This document shows positions 23,501-33,572 of a stretch of 64,000 nt of DNA, in pieces. Source of the DNA: Hyaloscypha bicolor E (Eukaryota; Ascomycota; Leotiomycetes; Helotiales; Hyaloscyphaceae); NCBI RefSeq assembly GCF_002865645.1, contig NW_020194512.1, positions 496,001-560,000 on the forward strand, written 5' to 3'. The position numbers and the translations under genes are program-made. Below the pieces are notes generated by a model. That model did not search any database. It saw only the letters and a program-made list of their open reading frames with translations, and was not told the origin of the DNA. Position 1 is the first letter of the stretch, and each line of letters starts with the position of its first letter.

Positions 23501-25672
23501 GATATAGAAGTACTATAAATAAGAGTATAGTATTAGCTATATTTATTACTATAGCCCAGTTTCGGGTAAGCGATTCTATTTATAGCTCTTACTAATAGTT
23601 ATATACGATCTATAGTCCTTTAATGAGCTCTACTTGGTTAAAGGTATCCGTTATCCTATATATTATACTACCTGTATTATCTATAGCTTAGTAGAGAATA
23701 ATTAGGAATAGTTCTAGTATTTTAATAAGGCTATTTTATTAATAACTGGCTATAATTTACGGATACTTTTTCTTATAGGTATTTACTAGTAGCTAATTAC
23801 AGATATATAAGTAATCTGGAACTAGTATAAGAAATATTTCTGTAATAACTTGGCTTATAAGCTTACCTATAACCCATTAATTAATTTCCTATTACCCTTG
23901 GTTAATCCTTACTATAATTATAGCCTCTTTTTGCTTGGTCTCGGTCTTACGGATCTCTAGTAAATACTTACGAATATTGCCTTATCTGAGAATACCTTTA
24001 ACTAGACTATAAGCCATTATATAACTAATCTATAGGTTAATTATATTCATAAGATATTACTAGTAACTATAATATAAGTCTAGCTAAATATAGACTAGTA
24101 TTCTTACTTCCAGATAATTATAGTAGTAATTATAGATAATTTACAAACTGCCTATTTCTACTTATAAGGCCCGGACGGGACCGGTAAGACATTTCTTTAT
24201 AAGATCCTCTATTACTATTACTATAGCTAAGGTAAGGTAGTTCTATATATAGTATTAACGGGTATTATGGCTCTTCTTCTCCCGGACAGATATATATCTC
24301 ATTCCTAGTTCCGGATCCTGTTTAAGCTTAATAAGTCGTTTATAAATATAATTACTAAGACGAACCGGTTCGGGGCTCTCTTGTAATCTATAGACCTAAT
24401 TATCTGGGACGAGATACCCATATAGTATAAGTACTACTTTGAGATAGTATACCGGCTAATAGTTAATTTACGGTTGGTTATAGATAATATTCTCTTTAGA
24501 GGGATACCTGTAATTCTCGGGAGAGACTTTATCCAGATCTTACTAGTAGTCCTATACGGTTTACAGGCCAATATAATACGGGCCTGCCTATAGTAGATAT
24601 AAATCTGGCTATAGCTCTATTAGCTATTATTATAGATTAATATACGGGTCCGTAATAACCTGTCTGAATAGGATTTTATAGACTAGATTAGTAGTCTGTT
24701 ATATAACCCGTTTTTAAATAGATAAATTATACTCCTGCCTTTTATTCTATATATCCAGTTAGTTATAAACCTAATTAATTATATCTACCTATAAGAGCGA
24801 CTCTTATAGGCCCCGTATAATTACTAGGCCTTTAGTAGACGGGCAATCCTATTAACCCTAAATAATACGGTCTATAAGCTTAACTAAATAATCCTGGATA
24901 TATTCCCTGGCCAGAAACGGATGTATTTTATAGTAGATTCGGCCAATATAAATAAAGCGGATCCTGAGATTACAAAATTACCTCTAGAGGTCTTATAGAA
25001 TATCTATTTACCGGGTCTGCCTCTTTCCAAGCTATAATTCAAGATTGGTATACCCGTAATACTCTTACGGAATCTCTGTCTATAGGAAGGGCTTTATAAC
25101 GGGTTGCGGATATTGATTTATAGCTTTAGGAGGTTCTCGATTTGTATACGGCTACTAGGTAGCGACTTTAACGGCCAGTTACGGACGATTCTACGGATCA
25201 AGCTCCAGTTAACGGATTAGTAACTGTCTTTTATACTCTTCCGTAAGCAGTTTTCATTTGCTTTATCCTTTATAATAACTATTAATAAGTTATAGGGCCA
25301 GTCGTTTGAGGCAGTAGGGGTGGATTTATAGTTCCCGGTCTTTTCTTATGGCCAGTTCTATATAGCAGCCTTACAGGTAACCTTATAGGTAAGGCTTTAT
25401 ATTCTTTTATTCCCTAATATAAACCGTATAAGTAATATAGTATACCCAGAAATATTACAAGGTCTTACTTAGCTTTTAACTTACTTATAGCTGACTTTGT
25501 ATACTTACGGGCTATTTTTCTTCCTATACCGTCTATAAAGGGTCCGTAAAGAGTCTGTACTAGCCTTTATTATATTCCAATCCCACTCGGGACGAGTTTA
25601 GGGCAAAATTATTAATTGGCGGCCCTATATAAGCTCCGGGGCCAATTAATAATTTTAGCAAAGCGGCCCTAA
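20587..25672 (+). mobile_element. Helitron, copy 2 of a head-to-tail pair, heavily mutated
   Basis: A 5,086-bp unit in the same orientation as copy 1, offset by about 5,087 bp throughout. It starts TCTTTTCTATATTA and ends in CTAA at 25,669-25,672, after a palindrome with arms AAAATTATTAATTGGC and GCCAATTAATAATTTT. The 3' palindrome is better preserved here than in copy 1. Differences from copy 1 are mostly transitions: where one copy has CA or CG the other often has TA. The 5' part of this copy is more damaged than that of copy 1, while its 3' part is less damaged. Confidence 0.85.
21400..25420 (+). pseudogene. Helitron Rep/helicase, copy 2, non-functional
   Basis: This has the same architecture as the copy-1 relic. 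Walker A begins at 24,168 and reads GPDGTGKTFLYK: here the GTGKT core is intact but the third residue is changed from Gly to Asp. The Walker B equivalent SIDLIIWDEIPI keeps its Glu. The Rep HUH region around 22,680-22,700 is more damaged than in copy 1 (TTTTTATATATATATC). Many TAG and TAA stops interrupt the frame. Because the two copies have lost different residues, the damage occurred largely after duplication. Confidence 0.75.
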
Positions 25673-25685
25673 ACTTGTATTATAT
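25580..25685. repeat. Large palindrome at the Helitron 3' end
   Basis: An imperfect inverted repeat: left arm GTTTAGGGC then AAAATTATTAATTGGC; right arm GCCAATTAATAATTTT, a 9-nt insert, then GCCCTAAAC. The loop between the inner arms is about 20 nt. The same structure, more mutated, ends copy 1 at about 20,500-20,590. Helitrons end in a hairpin followed by CTRR, which fits the inner arms plus CTAA. The extra outer arm is longer than a classic Helitron hairpin. Confidence 0.7.
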
Positions 25686-27319
25686 ATTATATATCGCTCT
25701 TTAAGAAATTTGCTTTTGTAAGGCAACTATAAAAGCCTCGAGTCCGCCTCTCTAAACTTTGTTAAATCCCAAACTTTAGCCTTCGAATGGTCATGTGAAT
25801 GCCCCCCCTTTTATACATCGCCGGGTGAGGGTTCAAAAGACAAAGAGGCAGAAGTGAGACTTGTACCAGGTAATGTATCGACGGGGTGAAACAGGACTTT
25901 ACGAGATATAAGAGTGAGTTCTAGAAATTGAGATTTTTTTTTAGAAGAGAAGCCTAATGCTCGTAAGACGTTCGTAGGCAAGATAAAGTACTCCTCTACT
26001 CCTTAGCGTGAATGTTAAGCGATGTAAGTGCCTAAGGCTTAACAAAATGCCCCCCCCACTGGCAAAAGTGGACAACCCGTCTTGTGATTGGCCCTGACGG
26101 CCGTTCCTCGGCCAATCAAAAGATGAACTTCTCACATGATGCACATCGCCCTTTTGCGGCACGCAACAAACATGCAGAGCTGAAACATGAGGCTGCATAA
26201 TACTCCGGTGGCTGACGGCACGTGATGAGCACTCCTGATATCCAGCTCTCTGGAATTGCGCTAAATGGATCCTAGACATAGCGAATGCCCTTGTTTAAAA
26301 AATTTCAAGCTTTGTCTCAACACCCAAGAGTATTGAAGGAAGCCAGTAGTCCAGTCACGTGACTCTGCTCCACTGTAACCTGGGCTCTCTTCTCTTCTTC
26401 CGTTTTCACTCTCCAGAAGAAAGCATGAACTAGCGGCAAGTTCCTGCAAAACTGCATTGCTCAGCTATGAAACCTGTCCTGCTTATCGCGCTTCAAGGTG
26501 CATTTGGGCGTTTGGGTCACGAGACTTTCGCTGTCATTGGACTCAACTTTTTTAAGAACGGCCGCGCTTCTGGCTTCTATATTCTTACGCGCGTTTACGC
26601 TTAACCTTCCTTCCAATAAGCTCTTCTCGATCGCATTGCCCAATGAAACCACTTCAAGCTTCCCAGTCATCTTTGTCTCCCCTGAAAACAGAGTTGGCCA
26701 ATCATCGCTCGGCTCGCGTCTGGAACGCGCCAACATCAAACCTCGTGTCGCAACCGCCAAACCCAACGTCTCAACTCCCCGCGACCCAATACACGTCTAT
26801 TGGCTCACACGTCTTCCTGTTTCTCACACTCGTGATTTCATCTCCTAGTCATCTTTGTATTCTCTGTTCAGAGCATGCCAGCCACCCGGTTTCATTTCGT
26901 GAGCCGCCCAGAACATGCGACGGGGCTGGAGCAAACTAAGGGACGTGCCCAGACAAAGGCCAGTGTGAGGTCTGAAGCGGTCGTCCTTTCATGGCCTTTG
27001 GATCTTGAAACAGGCGGATGAGATGGTACAAGATGCTGCAGGTCTCCGTCGAAGATGGGATTGTTTGAGTGCACTCATCGTCGTTCTCTACTCGTGATTT
27101 CTTCCATCTCTCGAACCGTCCGTCTGTCTCTTTCTGTTTGAAAATTGTTTCGATCATCATTCTTTCTTTAGTTCTTCCAGTTCCCAAAAAGTTGAAGCTA
27201 TAACATCTCGACTCGTTCAACGCTACATCTCTCAAATCTTCAACCGAAGTCGAGTCTGCCTTTGTGACGAGCTTTCGAATCCGGAACGGATCAAATCCAA
27301 CCTGGGGATAGTTGCGATT
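25673..27319. other. Intergenic region after the Helitrons, no gene supported
   Basis: About 1.6 kb between the Helitron pair and the CBM19-like protein gene. It contains two poly-C runs (near 25,803 and 26,049). Open frames of up to 116 codons occur on both strands and overlap each other (for example 25,941-26,279 minus and 26,498-26,848 plus), with no family resemblance. The last few hundred bases should hold the promoter of the next gene. Confidence 0.4.
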
Positions 27320-28955
27320 ATGATCAGATCACAAATAGTCTCAGGGATCTTTTTACTTGCAGTTCTAAGCTCTGCGGGACTTGTACGTCGCGATGGCGAT
27401 CCCAGAATGTACGACCCAGACAGTGTCCCCGTCCGAAATATGCTGACATATGGTTAGTCTTCCACGAAGTGTTCCTTTCTCGAATACCACACAGAGTGCT
27501 ACAAGCTCGAGCTCATCTCCGGACGCTGATGTCCTCACCATAATACCCGTTCCAGAGACTACATCTTCTTCCTCATTATCGATTGCAAGTCACGTGCCAA
27601 GCCCATCAACATCTTCCATCATCAAAACGACGAGCACGACATCGAGTAATCAAGGTGTCCAACCTGCAATTTTGGGAAGTCCAAGTACCAAGCCTTCACA
27701 GACCGGCAGCTCGCCGAAATCGCCTTTCTCGAGTTCCTCGACTTTACCTGGCCCCACAGCCGCCAGTAATTCCCGCCCATCGATTGAAGCCGCTCAACCT
27801 AAAGCCGACTCATCCACGACAAATCAATTCGCAGAAACCACTAGCAATTCTGTCTCGCCCAAAGCGAAGCCGTCATCAACCTCGATTCCGTTCTTTGCAC
27901 TTAATAACACCAGCTCGGTTCCACTGCCAACTGTCGGCCCGTCATCTTCCAGTTTGGCGGCGTCTGCAGGTTTCCAATCACAGCCCGGCGCTGACTCCAC
28001 CACGCTCATTGTGATCAATTTCTCAACAATAACCACTTTCAATGCATCTACTCCAACCAGCAGCTCTAAGCCATCCCCCACTTCTTCTACAAATGTACCA
28101 CCAACACCTTCGATCCCGGCTGAAACAATGTCAAAAGTACCCACTGTCATCCAATCAGCTCCACCAGCCACTGGCACGGTATCCTCTGCTATTTTCAGCG
28201 AAAATCTGGCCCAAGCAAAAGGTTATAACAACCTATTCTCAACCCTCAATTTCTCCTCTCCCTGCACCGGCAGTGAAATTGCTTGCATAGCTGGCAATGT
28301 TGGGACATGTGACAAGCAAGGGAGCTTCGTCATTACCAATGTCTGCGGCACCGGCCAACAATGCTTCGCTCTACCGATGAATACCACACGAGGCGTGTAC
28401 GTAGGGTGTGCAGATAAAGCAGTAGCTGCAAGTGAGCTGAGTTTGACCCTAAGTTCCGCAACAAACGTTGCAACATCGCCCACAACGGTTTCCACCAAGT
28501 CTTTGAGCAGCTCCACTTCATCATCTAGTTCACCACCGCCACCATTCGCAAGCCAGACAACACTCTCTGTCACCAGCCTCCTGCCACACTCGTCATCGCC
28601 AGTCGCACCTCCCGCAACACCCAACCCTCCTCCCGCCACATCTTCTCCGGCTACCACCTCTTCAACACTTCCTGACAGAACGATCACGGAAACAGTCATA
28701 GCCAGCAGCATATTAACAATGACACTTCAAATCCCTGCACCGAGTTCTCCAGCCCAAGAACCAGCGCCTCAGCCACCGGCACCACCGCAGCCACTTTCCA
28801 CTCTCACTCCTACGTCGACGACGATTGCAGTGGGTGATGGTCCTGGCAGTGCGGTTTTGACAATTATTCCTGTGCCGCAGATGACGGGTGGTTCGGAGAA
28901 GGAGACGGTTACTGAGACGGTGACTGTTACTGTTACTGAGAAGATTAGAGGATGA
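27320..28955 (+). CDS. Secreted Ser/Thr-rich protein with CBM19-like chitin-binding domain
   Basis: Best model: exon 1 27320-27382, intron with a GTACGT donor, exon 2 27495-28955; phase 0, 507 residues. Exon 1 gives a signal peptide (MIRSQIVSGIFLLAVLSSAG). Alternatively exon 1 continues to 27452 (GTTAGT donor), adding VRRDGDPRMYDPDSVPVRNM, but then the phase does not fit the next acceptor. Most of the protein is Ser/Thr/Pro-rich and likely heavily O-glycosylated. One Cys-rich module lies near residues 265-325: CTGSEIACIAGNVGTC, then a Gly-x-Cys pair and CFALPMNTTRGVYVGC. The pattern C-ACixG-x-C-x-C-GxxC-ALP-x-RG-x-C resembles CBM19 chitin-binding domains. The motif VLTIIPVP occurs near both ends. 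No GPI signal is seen. It is likely secreted or wall-bound. Confidence 0.7.
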
Positions 28956-29188
28956 GGATTACGATGAGTAGATTTAAGTCACGGGGTTGAATTGTGATTT
29001 TCTGGGACGGGTTTCCCAAAAATAGAAAGTAGAAAGGCTATGTGCCGAAATAATTTATAATAGATTCCTCAAGATTTCGTGCACTCTTCCAATTGAAAAG
29101 GATATCCGCTGTCACGGCACTTTTCAATCTGCCGCACTGCATTTCCCATTCCAGCTCCTCAGTCCCGTCCCTGTGTATGTCCCGATGA
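28956..29188. other. Convergent 3' region
   Basis: Short spacer between the CBM19-like gene and the 3' end of the MITE-split gene on the other strand. No further feature seen. Confidence 0.5.
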
Positions 29189-30520
29189 TCAATTACTCTC
29201 TTCGGACTGATACTCTTCTGACTCTGCTGCGGAACTAACTCCAGGCTCGTAATTAGGGCTCTGGTCCCTCAAATTCGCAAACGCCACTCGGTTGTAGCTT
29301 GGCTTTACACCCTGAGGTGTGAGGACGGCGGCGGCGATGGCGACGGGAAATTGTCTGCGAGCGCGTGAGCACAACCCCTCCTCTTAGTATTAGAAAGAAA
29401 ACTATTCCTTGAAGACACGACGGGAGTTACACGAGGGCAAGAGAAGGAAGTCGGTACTCACTTGTCACGCGACGGTGCTTTTTCCTTGGCTTGGGTTTAG
29501 CACTTGCCACTTGCCCCTCATCGGTCAAATCTATCGGATTTTGTCTCGACGAGCCAGGGACCCGCTTCACCCTCGAAGGCTCAAGATCATTGCTGCCCGG
29601 CCTGAATGAAGCCCCGCCCCATGAGCCTTTGTTATCATTGTCCACAAACACCTGGTACTGCGTCCCATTTGATAAAATGGGAGGGCTAAAACTTTGGAAG
29701 ACTCAAAGTCAACTTGATATCCACGACTACCCATTGAGAATTCCTTCGCAGCCACCAGCCTTTCACAGTTAGATGTCGCCAGAGTAGAAGCCTCTCTGTT
29801 GGCCGACATTTCTACGAAGATTGCGGCATAAAGTGACGGGATTACAGGGCATTTACGCTCGGGTAGGGGTCTTAGCGGACTCCAGGGTGTGGCTTAAGGT
29901 ACTGCGCCCGCTATAAGCCTTGTAACTCTAGGCCTGAACCCCTAAAATAAGGGCTGTGAGACATTTCCAAGGTGGTGGAAGATCTTCAAGGGTTATGGTG
30001 TTGCTGGCGGAGCAACCGTAGCGCTCGGGCGCTGGGAGAGAGCTATTTTAGGACTATTTAGCGATAATGCCCTTGTAAGTACAGGGGATATGCCTTCTAA
30101 AGGTGTGGTACCCCTTGTTTATAGTTTATAGCGTGCTTACAGGAGGGTAGCCTGGAAATATAGGGGACTTTAGTGGGTGAGTGTAGTAGAAAGTGGCCTG
30201 AAAGTGGACTTGCGATACAAATGCCCTGTAATCCCGTCACTTTATGCCGCAATCTTCGTACAGATGCTTGTTCTCGCTTCTTTTCCCTCCAATCAAGTAC
30301 CTGCTTGGAGACCTCAAAATATAGACGGGGAATATTGTCGTTTCGAAGAGAGGTAGTGGCAGGGGCACACTCCTTTTGTATCTATCAATGTTGGAACTCT
30401 GATCGCTCCGCAGTGAGGCGTGTTTGATACGGCCTGGAAGAAATCGGTCTCAAAGTACAATGAAGCAAATATGACCGATAGCAGTCTGGCCTTCGTTGGA
30501 TCGCGCTTGACACCGTTCAC
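29189..30520 (-). pseudogene. Gene of unknown function interrupted by a MITE
   Basis: On the minus strand, the segment just above the MITE (codons for RLYFEVSKQVLDWREKKREQ then ASVE) and the segment below it (MSANREASTLATSNCERLVA) are in the same frame if the element and one TA copy are removed, giving roughly 120 open codons. Below this, another exon-like frame reads ILSNGTQYQVFVDNDNKGSW, then a basic stretch KPKPRKKHRR before a GTGAGT donor. The last exon-like frame, ending at 29,189, is acidic (ESEEYQSEESN). Above the MITE, a 68-codon frame (30,520-30,314) may hold upstream exons. The basic segment could be a nuclear signal. Exon joins outside the MITE-spanning frame are not fully resolved, and I do not recognise the family. 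Confidence 0.55.
29815..30258. mobile_element. MITE 1, mariner-type terminal repeats, TA duplication
   Basis: A 444-bp non-coding element with nearly perfect inverted ends of about 39 bp, beginning CGAAGATTGCGGCATAAAG. It is flanked by TA at 29,813-29,814 and 30,259-30,260. The terminal repeat shares its GCGGCATAAAGT...CGGGA..ACAGGGCATT pattern with the mariner element at 46.6 kb and MITE 2 at 56.9 kb. The ends are almost identical to each other, so the insertion may be fairly recent. No coding capacity. Confidence 0.9.
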
Positions 30521-31240
30521 TTAGTGATCGAGTCTGAAGCGTGTGTCTGATGTCGACGCGAAGTGATCTTGAAGCGAGCAGGTTCTGCACCGTTCTCCTG
30601 CTGACTCGGGGGCAAGTGCAGGCGTTCGGACGACCCACCAATCACTAACTCACCCTGACTCCAAAATAAGGACGCCGGTTTCGTAATTTCTCAGACTGGG
30701 TAGCGGAGATCCTTTTATGTGGAAATGGTTGGCTGAGAGCAGTACATGGCATTATAAACGTGGCTTGAGGATTCATGATTCATGTGTCAAGCAGATAAGG
30801 CTCAACGCTTAAAGGATAGCCCCGGATGGATTTCGAGAAATTTAAGGAAACACAGATGGCGTTAATGTAACGTAGCGGAAATGAGTATGAAACACAAGCT
30901 GAATCTAAAAATATCTCGTCTTGTAAGACTCCTACCCTCTCCGGAGTTTTAGTGCCAAGAGGTAGTCTACCCTTGTATAATTTTCATATTTCTATACAAA
31001 GACAGAGCAAATTTAAATAATTAAAGATAAGAATCATATGTAAGGAAATATTGTTCTAAGCAACTGTAATAGATCTAGAAAGAATTTTAAGAATTTTAAA
31101 TTAGAGTTAAAATTACTTAATTTAAATTTTAAAACACTAACTTCTTTAAACCTTACTTACTTATAAAAGTATAAAGGATATGTGTTAAAATAATATGGAA
31201 GAGATTAGAAATTGTAACTAGGCTAATAATATAATATGAC
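30521..31240. other. AT-rich intergenic region
   Basis: About 720 bp; from about 30,960 on it is very A+T-rich with short direct repeats such as TTTTAAGAATTTTAAA. It lies between the MITE-split gene and the 3' end of the oxidoreductase gene. No gene or structured repeat is recognised. Confidence 0.4.
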
Positions 31241-32803
31241 TTAACTTAAGAAGCCCCAAAGATTGTTCAAACTCTCTGCCAAGCTCGGATGAGCCCAAAT
31301 AGCATCTTGTAACTTCTGATATCCAATATCACCCATCATAGCCATCTGTACCACAGCCATGACCTCCCCACCCTCAATACCCAAACAGGTAAACCCCAAG
31401 ATCTCTCCCGAGTCCCCATCGACTACGGCCTTCATCAGCCCCTTACTCTCATCCGTCTCCAGTGCCCTCGCCACATAGGCCATCGGCATCTTCGCCGTCT
31501 GGACGTTCCTGCCCGGGAACTTTGCCCTCGCTTCACTTTCATGCAGTCCCACATGGCCCAGTTGCGGATCCGTATATGCTACATACGGTACAAGCCTGCC
31601 TTTGGTACTGAGTTTGGTGACCTGATCTTTGGTATCCAGGAGGTTCCTCTTGATGATGCGAAAGTCGTCATACGAAATGTGCGTGAAGGCAGGTGGGCCC
31701 TTTACGTCCCCTAGGACATAGACGTTCTCCGCCGCCGTGGTGAGGAATTCATCTGCCACAATATACCCCCTGGCATCCACCTCTATTCCCGCGGCTTTCA
31801 GGTTTAGAAAATCGGTGTTGGGTACCCGGCCTGCTGCAAAGAGAATGTGTGTCCCCTTGATGCTGTCTCTTTCTTCCTTCCCCTCGGTCTGGACTTTCAA
31901 AGTGAAGCTATCCCCATCCACTAGCTTCACGCCAACCACCTCACTGTCCAGCCTGATATCTAAGCCATCCTCCTCCAAAATTCTCCTCAAACTCTCCGCA
32001 ATCTCGGGGTCCTCTCTCGGCAGTAGCTGCCTCCCCCTTTGCACCACTGTCACCTCGGCCCCCAGCCTCGACATCAACTGCGCAAACTCTACGCCTACGT
32101 AACCTCCCCCAATCACAACTAATTTCTCAGGCACTACATCCAACTCTTGAATACTGGTTGAATCCAGCACTTGCCATTTGCCTAACTTCTCAATTCCCAG
32201 GAGGGAAGGGGAAGCAGGACGTTCGCCCACGTTAATAAAGAACTTCTTCCCTTCAACGAGCCTCTCCGTCCCATCATTGATCTTGACCTTTACTTCCTTT
32301 GCACCGACAAAAGACGCTTCCCCCATCAATACGTCAACTCCCGCCTCCTTCAGCCTCTTCTCACTCCCGCCCCTAAAACTATCCACAATATCCCTTTTCC
32401 GCTGCCTCACTTTGTGCATATCAACCCAGACCCGGTTCTCCTCCATCAGGTTAGTCGTGTGAATCCCGTAGTCTTGGCCGCGACGTGTCAGATAGGCAGC
32501 GCGTCCAGAAGCAATAAGTGTCTTAGTAGGTGTGCACCCTTCATTCACGCAGCACCCAGCTATGTGGGTACGTTCTATGAGTAGGGTTTTCTGACCCGCG
32601 TTTGCGAAGGCGGATGCGAGAGGGGTACCGGCTTGGCCGGAGCCGATTACGACGGCGTCGTAGATGGTTGGGGAATGGGTAGACATCATGTTAAGTGACT
32701 GACGCCAGGCGGAGCAGTAAGGAGTCAGAGCGCCGGGTATTGTTTGAATGCGCGGGTGGAGCACGGCGAGCAAACCGGAGAAGCGGGGTGTGCCGAATAG
32801 CAT
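31241..32803 (-). CDS. Pyridine nucleotide-disulphide oxidoreductase, class I (FAD)
   Basis: Intronless, 520 residues from the Met at 32,803. It has a FAD-binding motif (VVIGSGQAGTPLASAFANAG), the redox-active pair GCCVNEGCTPTKTL, an NAD(P) site (VVIGGGYVGVEFAQLMSRLG), the second FAD motif YVLGDVKG, and the C-terminal AHPSLAESLNNLW, which keeps the His-Glu pair of lipoamide-dehydrogenase-like enzymes. It should transfer electrons from NAD(P)H through FAD to a disulphide or similar substrate. Family members include mercuric reductase-like and dihydrolipoamide dehydrogenase-like proteins; I cannot choose between them. Start options: 32,995 (584 aa, unlikely), 32,803 (adds a basic leader, MLFGTPRFSGLLAVLHPRIQ, that could target mitochondria) or 32,689 (MMSTHSPTIYD, 482 aa, closest to family length). 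Confidence 0.85.
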   Translation of the reverse strand: MLFGTPRFSGLLAVLHPRIQTIPGALTPYCSAWRQSLNMMSTHSPTIYDAVVIGSGQAGTPLASAFANAGQKTLLIERTHIAGCCVNEGCTPTKTLIASGRAAYLTRRGQDYGIHTTNLMEENRVWVDMHKVRQRKRDIVDSFRGGSEKRLKEAGVDVLMGEASFVGAKEVKVKINDGTERLVEGKKFFINVGERPASPSLLGIEKLGKWQVLDSTSIQELDVVPEKLVVIGGGYVGVEFAQLMSRLGAEVTVVQRGRQLLPREDPEIAESLRRILEEDGLDIRLDSEVVGVKLVDGDSFTLKVQTEGKEERDSIKGTHILFAAGRVPNTDFLNLKAAGIEVDARGYIVADEFLTTAAENVYVLGDVKGPPAFTHISYDDFRIIKRNLLDTKDQVTKLSTKGRLVPYVAYTDPQLGHVGLHESEARAKFPGRNVQTAKMPMAYVARALETDESKGLMKAVVDGDSGEILGFTCLGIEGGEVMAVVQMAMMGDIGYQKLQDAIWAHPSLAESLNNLWGFLS

Positions 32804-33572
32804 GTATTTCAGAAGAGGGTGCCTGGTACAAAGGGCGAGGGGCGATATAGATGGTAGTGGGGAGGCAGATAGAGAAGAGGGGGAGAGGGGAAATAAATAT
32901 GAGCAGTTGATGTGGTGAGGACTAAGCGGGGTGCAGGAGGCGCAAAAGGGAAAAACGTAAAATGACACCCCCCAATTGTTGATTGCGGGTGTCAATTGGG
33001 GGCCAAACCAGCCTGCTAACCCAAAGTAGAGGCACTCGGACTGGAAAACCGGAAATCTTGCTTTGTCTTTAAATTTAAATTACTTTATAAGGAATTCATA
33101 GAAATTAATACTTTCTTTCTTTTACTATATTCGCCCTGGTATCACAATCATGCACGCGGGCAATTCACTAAAAGTGATTTTATTTTAATGGTGCCAAGGC
33201 ACTCTAAGCTGTGCTCTAAAGCTCAGCTACTCAGTCTCTATCGTGAGATAAAGCTCCCTCGCAGCACACACCGGATGCAATCTCTCCCATGTCATAGTAT
33301 CATAACCATTAATGCAAGCAAGCCTCTCAAAGCAAATAAAAAACAACTCATACAGATGGTCTCGGCAAGAGTCACCAAATATGGCAATCCATCGAGGATG
33401 CAGAAAAGGCGAAAAAGTGCAAAGCAAATGGGGAAGGAAAGAGAATCTATCTCTACATCAACACAACATGTATAATAAGGTCGCGAGCTAGTGCGTCTTC
33501 ATCTCAACTATAAGTATTTATCTCATCTCCAAGTATCTCATTGTACTATCCTTTGCTCAAGAGGTCAAGAAT
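32804..33572. other. Intergenic region, no gene supported
   Basis: This contains the oxidoreductase promoter on the left and the 3' flank of the wall-protein gene on the right. A purine/pyrimidine-biased stretch lies around 32,860-32,900, and the 33,060-33,130 part is AT-rich. Short frames near 33,188-33,475 (plus) and 33,227-33,427 (minus) overlap and show no family. Confidence 0.4.

Noticed and set aside
26498..26848. 116-codon plus-strand frame upstream of the CBM19-like gene
   Set aside because: Overlaps a similar minus-strand frame, and neither resembles a known protein.
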